A stretch of 64,000 bases of DNA from Mesotaenium endlicherianum (lineage: Eukaryota; Streptophyta; Zygnematophyceae; Zygnematales; Mesotaeniaceae), in assembly GCA_009602735.1 (NCBI GenBank), contig WELA01009514.1:41192-105191 (forward strand). The letters run 5' to 3'. Below, piece after piece: positions 18,863-28,149 of this stretch (position 1 is the stretch's first letter; each line of letters starts with the position of its first letter). A model generated the notes under the pieces. The model saw only the letters and a program-made list of their open reading frames with translations, had not been told where the DNA came from and did no database searches. The translations under genes and the position numbers were made by a program.

Positions 18863-19738
18863 ATGTTGTATTCCATGACAGGTTATGGCAGGGCAGAGCA
18901 GACCCTGTTCGACAAGACTTTTCTTATTGAAGTTCGTTCGCTGAACGGCAAACAGTTTGACCTCCGGTTGAATATCCCGGCGCTGTTAAAACCTTTTGAA
19001 TTCGATATACGCAATTTGCTGAATGAAGGGTTGCAAAGAGGAAGTGTGGAATGTGTGATCACCATCAAACAAAACGGTGCGTCCAAACCTGTTACCATCA
19101 ATACCGATCTGGCCAAAGCTTATTACCAGCCCGTATCGGAACTGGCCAATGAGCTGAAACTCCCGCACGGAGACATTCTCAGCACGATCCTGAAACTACC
19201 CGATGTCATCACCCCTTCTACTGAAACACTGAGCGATGAAGAGTGGAAAAGCTTTGAGCGTTTGATGAAAGCTGCCATCGGCGATCTCAATGAGCACCGC
19301 AAAGACGAAGGCAAATCGCTTGAGGCCGACCTGCTCCTGCGGATTGCCAATATAGAAGCGCAACAACAAGCCATTCAGGCCCTGGAACCCAAGCGGAGAG
19401 CAAAGATCAAGGAAGGATTGGTTAAAGTGCTGGAAGACAATGTGGGGAAAGACAATTATGATCCCAACCGCATGGAACAGGAACTGATCTATTATATTGA
19501 AAAAATCGACATCAGCGAAGAACAGGTGCGACTGAAAAACCATTGCGATTATTTTCGTACGATACTGGAAGAAAAAGATATCAGTAAAGGGAAAAAATTA
19601 TCGTTCATATTGCAGGAACTCGGAAGAGAGATCAATACCACCGGTTCTAAAGCCTACGACTCACAGATGCAGCAATGTGTGATACTGATGAAAGACGAGC
19701 TGGAGAAGGCCAAGGAACAGGTATTGAATGTGTTGTAG
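18863..19738 (+). CDS. yicC: YicC/YloC family endoribonuclease
   Basis: A 291-residue protein of the YicC/YloC family, reported as an endoribonuclease involved in RNA turnover. The conserved start MLYSMTGYGRAE fixes the ATG at 18863; an upstream in-frame start at 18806 would add 19 unrelated residues. The family C-terminus is seen in GKKLSFILQELGREINTTGSKA. Length is normal. The end of this gene contains the promoter of gldH. Confidence 0.93.
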   Translation: MLYSMTGYGRAEQTLFDKTFLIEVRSLNGKQFDLRLNIPALLKPFEFDIRNLLNEGLQRGSVECVITIKQNGASKPVTINTDLAKAYYQPVSELANELKLPHGDILSTILKLPDVITPSTETLSDEEWKSFERLMKAAIGDLNEHRKDEGKSLEADLLLRIANIEAQQQAIQALEPKRRAKIKEGLVKVLEDNVGKDNYDPNRMEQELIYYIEKIDISEEQVRLKNHCDYFRTILEEKDISKGKKLSFILQELGREINTTGSKAYDSQMQQCVILMKDELEKAKEQVLNVL

Positions 19739-19754
19739 CTTGCCCGTATCTTTG
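19724..19754 (+). promoter_or_regulatory. Bacteroidota promoter of gldH
   Basis: TATCTTTG (19747-19754) is an exact TAnnTTTG -7 box, with TTG (19724-19726) 20 bases upstream as a -33 element. The predicted start near 19761 leaves a very short leader before the TTG start codon at 19768. Confidence 0.6.
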
Positions 19755-19767
19755 AAAAAAAATCTCC

Positions 19768-20238
19768 TTGAACAAACTCCCCATACTGCTGGTTGCCCTG
19801 GGCCTTTTGTTATTACAGGCCTGCGATACACTGGATGTTTATGAAAAGATGGCTTTTTTCCCGCAACATGAATGGAAAAGCAGCCAGAAACCCAACTTCC
19901 GCTTTCAAATAGAAGATACCGTATCGACTTATAATATCTATGTAGTGATCAGGCATGAAGACGCTTACCGCTACAACAATATCTGGCTGAACGTAACCAC
20001 ACAGGCGCCGTTTGACACAGCCAGGAAGCAGATGCTGAACCTCACCCTGGCCAATAATGCCAAAGGTTGGCTGGGCGTAGGCATGGGCGATGTGTTCGAT
20101 CACCGCATCCTCATCACCCGCCATCCGGTGAAACTGAAAAAAGGAAATTATGTCTTCACCCTGCAACAGGCCATGCGCGAAGACCCCCTGCCATATGTAC
20201 TGAATGCAGGCATCCGTGTTGAAAAAACCAAGCCATGA
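19768..20238 (+). CDS. gldH: Gliding motility lipoprotein GldH
   Basis: A 156-residue lipoprotein needed for gliding in flavobacteria. The signal peptide ends at the lipobox LLLQAC (Cys19), followed by the GldH pattern DTLDVYEKMAFFPQHEW and NIYVVIRHEDAYRYNNIWL. The start codon is TTG, placed by the promoter just upstream and by the signal peptide; no ATG is nearby. The stop overlaps the ATG of the histidine kinase gene by 4 bases, so the two are translationally coupled. Presence of gldH does not prove that the cell glides, since non-gliding Bacteroidota keep some gld genes. Confidence 0.9.
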   Translation: MNKLPILLVALGLLLLQACDTLDVYEKMAFFPQHEWKSSQKPNFRFQIEDTVSTYNIYVVIRHEDAYRYNNIWLNVTTQAPFDTARKQMLNLTLANNAKGWLGVGMGDVFDHRILITRHPVKLKKGNYVFTLQQAMREDPLPYVLNAGIRVEKTKP

Positions 20239-21209
20239 GTTTTTTTAGATCAAAAAAACTGGCCATTGTAACAATTGTATATTGGTTCCTGCTGCTGTAT
20301 ATGATAGCAGCCCTGTCGTGGTGGTTCATTGCATTGGAGAAACAAAACAAAGAGATCAGCGCCATCAGGCTCCAGGAACTTAAAAAAGACGATCCTGCTT
20401 ATTTTGTTAAAGCAGTACAGATCGAAGAAGCGAAAAATCGGAAAACATCACAATACATTGGCGAAGGCATGACCTTCCTGGCGTTGGTAGTATTGGGCGC
20501 CGTGTTCGTATTCCGTACCACACGCAAACAGATCCGCTTTGTACAGCAACAACAAAACTTCATGATGGCTGTTACCCATGAGCTGAAAACACCCATCGCC
20601 GTTACACGTTTGAACCTGGAAACTTTACAACGAAGAAAGCTGGACGAAGAGAAGCAACAACAACTCATCAGCAACAGCCTCCAGGAAACCAACAGGCTGA
20701 ACGCCCTGTGCAACAATATGCTGCTGGCCGCCCAATTGGAATCGGGTGTTGATTTCACCACCCAGCCCGAACTCAATTTTACCGACCTGGTAGAAGGCTG
20801 CATCGATGATTTTAAAAACCGGTTTCCAAATCGCGAGATCAAAGAGGAGATAGAAGAAGGAGTTTACCTGAAAGGAGAAGACCTGCTGTTGCAGATGCTG
20901 GTCAATAACCTGGTAGAAAATGCGATGAAATACTCACCGCCTGCTTCAGCCATTATAGTGAAACTGGTTGCATCGGATGACGAAGTATTGCTGGCCGTGA
21001 CAGACGAAGGCAGCGGCATCCCCGATACGGAGCGGAAAAAAATATTCGATAAATTTTACCGCATAGGGAATGAAAATACCCGCTCTGCCAAGGGTACGGG
21101 CCTGGGATTGTACCTCTGCGCAAAAATTGCCGAACGGCACAATGGCTCCATATCTGTGGTGCATAACCAACCACAAGGCAGTATTTTTACAGTATTATTC
21201 CAGACCTGA
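20235..21209 (+). CDS. Sensor histidine kinase
   Basis: A 324-residue membrane kinase with two transmembrane segments (about residues 10-32 and 79-95) and a short periplasmic loop of some 45 residues, so the stimulus is probably sensed at or in the membrane. The phosphorylated histidine is His115 in AVTHELKTP. The N box is LVNNLVENAMKYSPP, and the G boxes are DEGSGIPDTE and GTGLGLYLC. It overlaps gldH and is followed after 29 bases by its response regulator. The signal is unknown. Confidence 0.93.
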   Translation: MSFFRSKKLAIVTIVYWFLLLYMIAALSWWFIALEKQNKEISAIRLQELKKDDPAYFVKAVQIEEAKNRKTSQYIGEGMTFLALVVLGAVFVFRTTRKQIRFVQQQQNFMMAVTHELKTPIAVTRLNLETLQRRKLDEEKQQQLISNSLQETNRLNALCNNMLLAAQLESGVDFTTQPELNFTDLVEGCIDDFKNRFPNREIKEEIEEGVYLKGEDLLLQMLVNNLVENAMKYSPPASAIIVKLVASDDEVLLAVTDEGSGIPDTERKKIFDKFYRIGNENTRSAKGTGLGLYLCAKIAERHNGSISVVHNQPQGSIFTVLFQT

Positions 21210-21238
21210 TCCGTAGACCGTTCAAAAGACCGAAACAA

Positions 21239-21943
21239 ATGAAAGATCATAAAGCGAGCATATTGCTGGTGGAAGATGAAGAACATCTTCATGAAACACT
21301 CAAACTGAACCTGGAACTGGAAGGTTATGAAGTGAGCTCTGCTTTCAACGGTACAGAAGCCCTCAAAAAAGTAGGCAACGAATATTTTGATCTCATCATC
21401 ATGGACATCATGCTGCCCGAGATCGACGGCATCAGCGTAACGGAAAGCATACGCATCAACCACAATGAAGTGCCCATACTGATCCTGAGCGCTAAGAATA
21501 CGGGCAGTGACCGCGTACTGGGATTGAAAAAAGGAGCTGATGATTACCTCACCAAACCTTTTAACCTGGAAGAACTGTTCCTGCGGATTGAAAAGCTGAT
21601 CGAGAAAAATAAAAAGCTGCAGGAAAAAGAAACGGTAGGGGATAACTATGAATTCGGCGGTAATCAAATCGATTTCAAAGCCCAGGATGCTATTGCCTGG
21701 AATGGAGAAAGAATTGAGCTGAGCAGGAAGGAAGCCATGCTGTTGAAGCTGCTGGTTGAGAACAAAGGAGAAGTAGTTACCCGCGAAAAAATATTGCAGG
21801 TAGTATGGGGTTATAATGTGTATCCCACCACCCGAACGATCGACAATTTCATCCTCAGCTTCCGGAAATACTTTGAACAGGACAGCCGGAACCCCCGTCA
21901 TTTTCACTCGGTAAGGGGGGTGGGTTATAAGTATACCGACTAA
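21239..21943 (+). CDS. OmpR/PhoB family response regulator
   Basis: A 234-residue DNA-binding regulator that pairs with the kinase just upstream. The receiver domain has the acidic pair VEDEE, phosphoacceptor Asp56 in IIMDIMLPE, and Lys in DDYLTKPFN. The C-terminal winged helix shows LSRKEAMLLKLLVENKGEVV and HSVRGVGYKYTD. Targets cannot be deduced. The order yicC-gldH-kinase-regulator suggests a link to the cell envelope. Confidence 0.95.
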   Translation: MKDHKASILLVEDEEHLHETLKLNLELEGYEVSSAFNGTEALKKVGNEYFDLIIMDIMLPEIDGISVTESIRINHNEVPILILSAKNTGSDRVLGLKKGADDYLTKPFNLEELFLRIEKLIEKNKKLQEKETVGDNYEFGGNQIDFKAQDAIAWNGERIELSRKEAMLLKLLVENKGEVVTREKILQVVWGYNVYPTTRTIDNFILSFRKYFEQDSRNPRHFHSVRGVGYKYTD

Positions 21944-21967
21944 ACAATTTTTTCTCTCCTTTTACGT

Positions 21968-21975
21968 TATGTTTG
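21968..21975 (+). promoter_or_regulatory. -7 box of the arginase-like gene
   Basis: TATGTTTG matches TAnnTTTG exactly, 19 bases before the ATG at 21995. No clear -33 element is visible. Confidence 0.4.
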
Positions 21976-21994
21976 TCACAAACCGAACCTGACA

Positions 21995-23128
21995 ATGTCA
22001 TTGCAAACGATCATAGATTTCCTGGAGCCTGTAAGTATTGCACAACTTTCCAATGATGAAGGGTTCAGAGATACCCAACTGGGTAGACATATAGCAGTAT
22101 ACGATGAAGTGTTCCCCGATATCGACCATGCAGACCTCGTATTGGTTGGCTGCGGAGAAATGAGGGGTGCCGGTATCCAGTACACCCATACAGATGCACC
22201 CGATGCCATTCGTAACGAATATTATAAACTGTTCCACTGGCATACCGATGTGAATGTGGCGGATATAGGCAACGTAAAATGCGGGGCCACTTTGCAAGAC
22301 AGTTACGCTGCCCTGCGCATGGTAGTGAACGAACTGATTGCCCTGAACAAAAAAGTAGTGATACTGGGCGGGTCGCACGACCTCACCATGGCGCAATATG
22401 CTGCATACGGACCGCTGAACAAGATCATCGACACAGTATGTGTGGATGCACGGATGGACCTTGATATGGAGAGCGTATTGCCCGCCGATAATTTTTTGGT
22501 GGACTTGTTTACGGGTACGCCTAACCACCTCAGGCATTACACGCATATTGGTTTTCAAAGCTATTTCCTGCATCCGCAGATGCTGGAAACGATTGATAAA
22601 TTACGCTTCGATTGTTACCGCGTAGGAAAAGTGAAAGAACATATCGAAGAGATGGAACCTTCTATCCGCAACAGCGAATTGTTCAGTTTTGATATTGCCG
22701 CTATACAGCATTCACATGCGCCGGCCAACTACCTCAGTCCAAATGGATTCAATGGAGAAGAAGCCTGCACCCTTATGCAATATGCGGGTATGAGCCATAT
22801 CTGTAACAGCATTGGCATCTATGGTTATGTAACTTCCCAGGACCTACAACAACTCACAGCGAAACAGATATCGCACATGCTTTGGTACCTGATGGATGGT
22901 ATCAGCAAAGGCAAAAAAGAAGCCATGCTCACTGAAAGGACTGAGTTCAATGAATTCACCATGGCTTTTGCAGAAGTGGAAACGATATTCCTGCAAAGCA
23001 AACGCACCGGTCGCTGGTGGATGCAATTGCATGACGGACAATATGTAGCTTGCAGTTACCTCGATTATCTTACTGCCGGTAACAATGATATTCCCGAAAG
23101 ATGGCTTCGTGCTGCTGAAAGAAGTTGA
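21995..23128 (+). CDS. Arginase/formimidoylglutamase-fold protein, probably without metal site
   Basis: A 377-residue ureohydrolase-fold protein. The family normally binds two Mn ions through GGxHS, DAHxD and SxDxD. Here GGSHD keeps His128, but DARMD has Arg153 in place of His, and SFDIA has Ala235 in place of Asp. Two of six usual ligands are therefore missing, and hydrolase activity is doubtful. Other core strands (LVLVGCGEMRGAG, KKVVILGGSHD) are well kept, so the fold appears under selection. The neighbours (two-component system, mutL convergent with a 9-base gap) give no pathway. Automatic tools would call it formimidoylglutamase; I would not assign that activity. Confidence 0.8.
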   Translation: MSLQTIIDFLEPVSIAQLSNDEGFRDTQLGRHIAVYDEVFPDIDHADLVLVGCGEMRGAGIQYTHTDAPDAIRNEYYKLFHWHTDVNVADIGNVKCGATLQDSYAALRMVVNELIALNKKVVILGGSHDLTMAQYAAYGPLNKIIDTVCVDARMDLDMESVLPADNFLVDLFTGTPNHLRHYTHIGFQSYFLHPQMLETIDKLRFDCYRVGKVKEHIEEMEPSIRNSELFSFDIAAIQHSHAPANYLSPNGFNGEEACTLMQYAGMSHICNSIGIYGYVTSQDLQQLTAKQISHMLWYLMDGISKGKKEAMLTERTEFNEFTMAFAEVETIFLQSKRTGRWWMQLHDGQYVACSYLDYLTAGNNDIPERWLRAAERS

Positions 23129-23137
23129 TAGGCACGA

Positions 23138-24949
23138 TCATTTTCCAAACATCCTGTCGAGATAGTCTTCTTTGAATTCCAGGAAAGTAGGACTGCCCGT
23201 AGGCGTTGCATTCGGACTGCTGCAGGCAAACAATTCCTCTACCAACCTGAGCATTTCTTGTTGCGTTAAAGACTGACCGGCTTTGATGGCCTGTTGCCTG
23301 GCCATGCATCGCACCAGCTTCTCACGTTTACTGAATTTGATATCGCTGCTGAAATGTTTGAACTGTTCTATGAGCAGTTCAATGGCATGTTTTTCATTGC
23401 CGGGCACTATATCTGCCGGAATGCCCTGTATCACAAAACTATTGTTGCCAAAGGGTTCTACCTCATAGCCAATGCTTTGCAAATCGGGCAGGAGGTCCTG
23501 CAACAATGCGGCATCAGCTGCGGGTAATTCTAATGTAACGGGGAACAGGCTTTTTTGTGTGGGTATTTTGCTGCTGTGAGCTGCCATGCTGTAACGGTCG
23601 TACAATATCCGCTCATGCGCCAGTTGCTGATGCACCAAAATAAAACCGCTGATGGTAGAAGCAATGATATACGTGTTATGCAATTGCAACAAAGGCGTAT
23701 CGGGTATTACCACCCATTTTTTAGGCTCTTCAATAATAGGTGCGGTAACAGGTTGAGCGGGTTGAATGAAAAATTCTTTCCACGCTTTCAACTCGCTTTT
23801 GTTTTCTTTTTCAATAAAATGCGCCTGGTTCTTCTGTGTGAAAGTCCTGTAGAGACTGGAAGAAACAGCTGCATCTTTTTGATCGGTTGTGAACGGTTTA
23901 CTCACGGCATCGAGCTGTTGTATCTCCTGGTTCAAGGTAAAGTCAAGTGAAGGAGCGATGCTGAATTGTGCCAGTGCATGTTTAACAGCAGCCTGCACAA
24001 AAGCATAAATGATCTTCTCATCTTCGAACTTGATCTCCTGTTTGGTAGGGTGTACATTGATGTCTACCTGCGCAGGATCAAGCTCAATATAAATAACATA
24101 ACCGGGGAAGCTGTCTTTAGCGATCAATCCTTCAAAAGCCGTATTGACCGCATGATTGAGGTAAGCGCTTTTGATGAAGCGGTTGTTGACAAAGAAATAC
24201 TGGTCGCCACGCGTCTTGCGCGCTGTTTCCGGTTTACCCACAAAACCGTAAATGTTCATGTAATCCGTCTGCTCTGAAACACTTACCAGCTTTGCATTGT
24301 ATGGATTGCCCAATACCTGTACGATGCGTTGTTTGAGGCTGCCAGGTTCCAGGTGAAATACTTCCTGGCCATTGCTGGTGAGCGAAAAAAAGATATGGGG
24401 AAAAGCCATCGCCACGCGAATGAACTCGTCTATGATATGCCGCAGTTCGGCAGCATTGCTTTTCAGAAAATTTCTGCGGGCAGGCACATTGAAGAAAAGG
24501 TTCTTCATGCTGATATTGGTTCCTGCCGGGGTGGAGCAGGGCTCCTGTTTGATCACCAGGCTGTTCTCTATTTCTACAAAAGAACCCAGTTCATCTTCCT
24601 GCCTGCGTGTCTTGATCTCTACCTGCGCAACGGCGGCAATGGATGCCAGCGCTTCGCCGCGGAAACCCATGGTTTTGATGCGGAACAGGTCGTCGATCTC
24701 ACGGATCTTGCTGGTGGCGTGTCGCTCGAAAGCCATACGCGCATCGGCGGGACTCATGCCCTTGCCATTGTCTATTACCTGCACCAGCGCTTTACCGGCA
24801 TCGGCCACCAGGAGGCGGATCTCGGTGGCGCCGGCGTCCACCGCATTTTCCAATAATTCCTTCACTGCACTGCCCGGACGCTGGATCACTTCTCCAGCCG
24901 CTATCTGGTTGGCAATATTATCGGGCAACAACTGTATGATATCAGCCAC
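23138..24949 (-). CDS. mutL: DNA mismatch repair protein MutL
   Basis: MutL couples mismatch recognition by MutS to strand removal. The 603-residue protein has the GHKL ATPase motifs ELLENAVDAGA, IDNGKGM and GFRGEALASI, and an intact N-terminal half. The C-terminal dimerisation domain retains CMARQQAIKAGQSLT. The endonuclease motif normally written DQHAxxExxxxE is here HQQLAHERILYD (about 23600-23636), with the first Asp and the His replaced, so nicking activity is doubtful. Length is normal, and there is no frameshift. Confidence 0.96.
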   Translation of the reverse strand: MADIIQLLPDNIANQIAAGEVIQRPGSAVKELLENAVDAGATEIRLLVADAGKALVQVIDNGKGMSPADARMAFERHATSKIREIDDLFRIKTMGFRGEALASIAAVAQVEIKTRRQEDELGSFVEIENSLVIKQEPCSTPAGTNISMKNLFFNVPARRNFLKSNAAELRHIIDEFIRVAMAFPHIFFSLTSNGQEVFHLEPGSLKQRIVQVLGNPYNAKLVSVSEQTDYMNIYGFVGKPETARKTRGDQYFFVNNRFIKSAYLNHAVNTAFEGLIAKDSFPGYVIYIELDPAQVDINVHPTKQEIKFEDEKIIYAFVQAAVKHALAQFSIAPSLDFTLNQEIQQLDAVSKPFTTDQKDAAVSSSLYRTFTQKNQAHFIEKENKSELKAWKEFFIQPAQPVTAPIIEEPKKWVVIPDTPLLQLHNTYIIASTISGFILVHQQLAHERILYDRYSMAAHSSKIPTQKSLFPVTLELPAADAALLQDLLPDLQSIGYEVEPFGNNSFVIQGIPADIVPGNEKHAIELLIEQFKHFSSDIKFSKREKLVRCMARQQAIKAGQSLTQQEMLRLVEELFACSSPNATPTGSPTFLEFKEDYLDRMFGK

Positions 24950-25015
24950 AAAACTCCTGTTTGATAAAGTTTGTAAAAATACTACTCTCCCTGCTTATCC
25001 GCAGCCTCATTCAAC

Positions 25016-25023
25016 TAATTTTG
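25016..25023 (+). promoter_or_regulatory. -7 box of pepF
   Basis: TAATTTTG is an exact TAnnTTTG match, 20 bases before the ATG at 25043 and divergent from mutL. Confidence 0.45.
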
Positions 25024-25042
25024 CCATTCAAAATCCAAAGAA

Positions 25043-26770
25043 ATGAATGTAAGCGCGGATATCAGGAAGCTGGAAAGGCATTTTGTTCCGGCCGATTTTA
25101 AAGTAACTACCTGGGAAACACTGGAGCCCTTTTTTGTGGAATTGACCAATCGCCCCCTTCCTACAAAGGAAGCGTTGGAGCATTGGTTGAAAGATATCAG
25201 TGAGCTGGAGGCAGTAGTAAGTGAAGATGCCTGCTGGCGCCAGATACGCATGACCTGCGATACGACCGACCCCGCGCTGGAAGAGGCATTCACTTATTTC
25301 TGTATGGAGATACAACCGAAACTGCAACCATACAGTGATAAGCTCAACAGGAAACTGATCGATTGTCCCTTTACCACAGCGCTGGATCAACAGAAATATT
25401 TTACTTACCTGAGAAGCGTAAAGAAAAGCATCGACCTTTTTCGCGAAGCCAATATACCCATACAGGCCGAACTGAGTGTGATGCAACAGCAGTATGGGGC
25501 CATCGCAGGTAAAATGACGGTAGAAGTAAACGGGCAGGAATACACACTGCAACAGGCTGCGAAATTTCTCGAAAGCCACGACCGCGAGCTGCGCGAAACA
25601 GTTTACAGAAAGATACAAGACCGGCGGCTGCAAGATAAAGACGCCATGCACACGCTATATTCCGGGCTGATAGCCAAACGCCACCAGGTAGCGCTGAATG
25701 CAGGTTTTGCGAACTACCGTGATTATAAGTTTGTTGAACTGGGCCGCTTTGATTATACCAAAGAAGATTGTTTCCAGTTCCATGAAGCCGTGAAGCTGCA
25801 CGTACTGCCCTTAATTGAAAAGATCTACGAAAGGAAGAAACAAAAGCTCGGGCTCGATACCCTGCGTCCCTGGGATACGGAAGCAGAGCCGGATGGTGTA
25901 ATGCCGTTGAAGCCTTTTGCAGACGGGAAAGACCTCTATGAAAAATCAGTAGCGTGCTTTGAAGCATTGAATCCTTTTTTTGCCAACTGTTTGAGAAAGA
26001 TGAACGAGATGCAGCATTTCGATCTTGAAAGCAGGAAGGGCAAAGCGCCCGGTGGCTATAACTGTCCGCTGGCAGAGAGTGGCGCTCCATTCATTTTTAT
26101 GAATGCAGCCGGACAAATGAGCGATGTAACGACGATGGTACACGAAGGCGGACATGCTGTACATTCTTTCCTGGCCCATCACCTGGAGTTGAGCGCATTC
26201 AAAGAATATCCTATGGAGATTGCAGAAGTGGCCAGCATGTCGATGGAGTTGTTCACCATGGATCACTGGCAGGCTTTCTTTGATAAGGAAGAAGACCTGA
26301 TTCGCGCAAAAGAGCACCAGTTGGAAAGAACCATTACCATTTTCCCATGGATTGCCATCATTGATAAATTCCAGCATTGGGTGTACGAGAATCCAACACA
26401 TACCGTAGAAGAAAGAACCGCTAAATGGATGGAAATACTGGAAGAGTTTTCTGCAAAAAGTATCGATTATACCGGGCTCGACCATTTCCGGCAGATCGGC
26501 TGGCAAAGGCAATTACATTTGTTTGAAGTGCCTTTCTATTATATTGAATACGGAATTGCACAGTTAGGGGCTATTGGTTTGTGGATGCAATACCAGCAAA
26601 ACCCGCAACAGGCTTTGCAGCATTATATCCATGCACTGAGCCTGGGTGGAACCCGTACCCTGCCTGAATTATATGCTGCCGCAGGTTTGAAATTTGATCT
26701 TTCACCTGCACACATCAAAACATTGATGGAGTTTACGACAAAGCAAATGGCTGAACTGATCGGTGATTAA
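25043..26770 (+). CDS. pepF: M3 family oligoendopeptidase
   Basis: A 575-residue zinc metallopeptidase that trims oligopeptides in the cytoplasm. The zinc motif HExxH is HEGGH in MVHEGGHAVHSF, and the third ligand Glu lies in EVASMSMELF about 25 residues later, as in the M3B (PepF) group. No signal peptide is visible. Its stop codon overlaps the end of the convergent ricT gene by 4 bases. Confidence 0.92.
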   Translation: MNVSADIRKLERHFVPADFKVTTWETLEPFFVELTNRPLPTKEALEHWLKDISELEAVVSEDACWRQIRMTCDTTDPALEEAFTYFCMEIQPKLQPYSDKLNRKLIDCPFTTALDQQKYFTYLRSVKKSIDLFREANIPIQAELSVMQQQYGAIAGKMTVEVNGQEYTLQQAAKFLESHDRELRETVYRKIQDRRLQDKDAMHTLYSGLIAKRHQVALNAGFANYRDYKFVELGRFDYTKEDCFQFHEAVKLHVLPLIEKIYERKKQKLGLDTLRPWDTEAEPDGVMPLKPFADGKDLYEKSVACFEALNPFFANCLRKMNEMQHFDLESRKGKAPGGYNCPLAESGAPFIFMNAAGQMSDVTTMVHEGGHAVHSFLAHHLELSAFKEYPMEIAEVASMSMELFTMDHWQAFFDKEEDLIRAKEHQLERTITIFPWIAIIDKFQHWVYENPTHTVEERTAKWMEILEEFSAKSIDYTGLDHFRQIGWQRQLHLFEVPFYYIEYGIAQLGAIGLWMQYQQNPQQALQHYIHALSLGGTRTLPELYAAAGLKFDLSPAHIKTLMEFTTKQMAELIGD

Positions 26771-28149
26771 GGTTTCGGCGGCTGCTGGTTCGGGTTTTGC
26801 GGAGGTTTCTGTCCCTGCCCACCACCACCGCGGTTTGGTTGTCCGCCCTGTGGCCGCTGTTTTTGTTGTGGCCGCTGACCACCTTGATTGCCTTGCTGAG
26901 GAGGACGGTTTTGATTTTGCTGTCCGCCTTGCCCTTGCGCTTGAGGTCTTTGACCTTGACCTTGTTGCCTGGGCCCTTTTTGCTGTCCGCCATTACGGCC
27001 TTCTTGCTGCTGCCGTTGCTGGTTTTTTTGTTGGTCGCGGCGACGGCGGTCGTTCTTTTCCAGGGTGCGAAGGCTGATCTGTCCAACCAGTTCCACAAAA
27101 GCAGTCTCCGTTTCTGTCTGCTTATTACCCGATATTTCTACTGCCTGTAATTCCTCTGCCTTTTGCCCCTGTTGGTTCATCCGCTTGATTTCTTTCACGC
27201 GCTGGATGGTTAAAGGATAATGTTTGGTATTGTTGGGCAGGGAATACCACATGAGGTTTTTAAAGATATCTTTCTTCACCAGTTGAGCGGTACCCATCAC
27301 TGTTTCGAGGGAATCGGCATAATCGGGGAAATGCTGCAATGCATCGAGATAAGTATCCAGCTCGTAATTCAGGCAACATTTCAAACGGCCGCATTGTCCG
27401 CTTAATTTGGTCTGGTTGATGGAAAGGTTCTGGTAACGCGCCGCAGTGGTGTTAACGCTTTTGAAATCGTTAAGCCAGGTACTGCAACAGAGCTCGCGGC
27501 CGCAACTGCCAATTCCACCCACTTTGGCGGCTTCCTGTCGGATACCGATCTGGCGCATCTCCACTTTTACTTTGAAGTCGCCGGCATATATCTTGATCAG
27601 CTCACGGAAATCAACGCGGTCGTCGGCGGTATAAAAGAAAGTACCTTTTTTGCCATCGGCCTGTATTTCCACTTCACTCAGTTTCATTTGCAGGTTCAGC
27701 TGCTTGGCGATGGCGCGGCTACGGGCTAAAATTTCCTTTTCGCGGCCCTTACTTATTTTAAAAGTCTCTATATCTCTTTCGGAAGCGCGGCGAAGTATTT
27801 TTTTCATTTCAGGGTTCTGTTCATCCACCCCTTTCTTTTTCAACTGGAGGCGTACCAATTCCCCGGTAAGGCTCACTTCTCCTACATCAAATCCACCTAC
27901 CCCTTCTACCGACACATAATCGCCCTTTTCGAAGAACTGCAAAGTAGTATTGCGGAAAAACTCTTTCCGGCTGCCCTGTTTAAAGCTCACCTCAACTACC
28001 TTACAATTGCTTTCGGGATCGCTGAACGGGAGATTCATCAGCCAATCGTGCACATTCATCCGGTTACAGCCACCTGTGCTGCAACCCCCATTGCTTTTAC
28101 ACCCCCCCGGCTTACCACCAACTGCGGTTCCACAAGATCCACATCCCAT
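26767..28149 (-). CDS. ricT: PSP1-domain protein RicT (YaaT) with Cys-rich N-terminus and disordered tail
   Basis: The 460-residue protein contains the PSP1 domain. In Bacillus, RicT forms an iron-sulfur complex (with RicA and RicF) that controls RNase Y; the partners are absent here. The cysteine motifs GSCGRELCCS and GQCGRLKCCLN are clear near the middle. Two additions stand out. The first 30 residues contain six cysteines (CGSC, GGC, GGCSTGGC). The last 92 residues, coded by 26770-27045, are almost entirely Gln, Gly, Pro, Arg and Asn and should be disordered. A basic tail of this type could bind RNA, but that is inference. The gene sits after holB in a minus-strand group. Confidence 0.88.
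   Translation of the reverse strand: MGCGSCGTAVGGKPGGCKSNGGCSTGGCNRMNVHDWLMNLPFSDPESNCKVVEVSFKQGSRKEFFRNTTLQFFEKGDYVSVEGVGGFDVGEVSLTGELVRLQLKKKGVDEQNPEMKKILRRASERDIETFKISKGREKEILARSRAIAKQLNLQMKLSEVEIQADGKKGTFFYTADDRVDFRELIKIYAGDFKVKVEMRQIGIRQEAAKVGGIGSCGRELCCSTWLNDFKSVNTTAARYQNLSINQTKLSGQCGRLKCCLNYELDTYLDALQHFPDYADSLETVMGTAQLVKKDIFKNLMWYSLPNNTKHYPLTIQRVKEIKRMNQQGQKAEELQAVEISGNKQTETETAFVELVGQISLRTLEKNDRRRRDQQKNQQRQQQEGRNGGQQKGPRQQGQGQRPQAQGQGGQQNQNRPPQQGNQGGQRPQQKQRPQGGQPNRGGGGQGQKPPQNPNQQPPKP

Noticed and set aside
26763-27150. Leu/Ala/Val-rich ORFs opposite the ricT tail
   Set aside because: They are mirror frames of the Gln/Gly-rich coding repeat and have no independent support.
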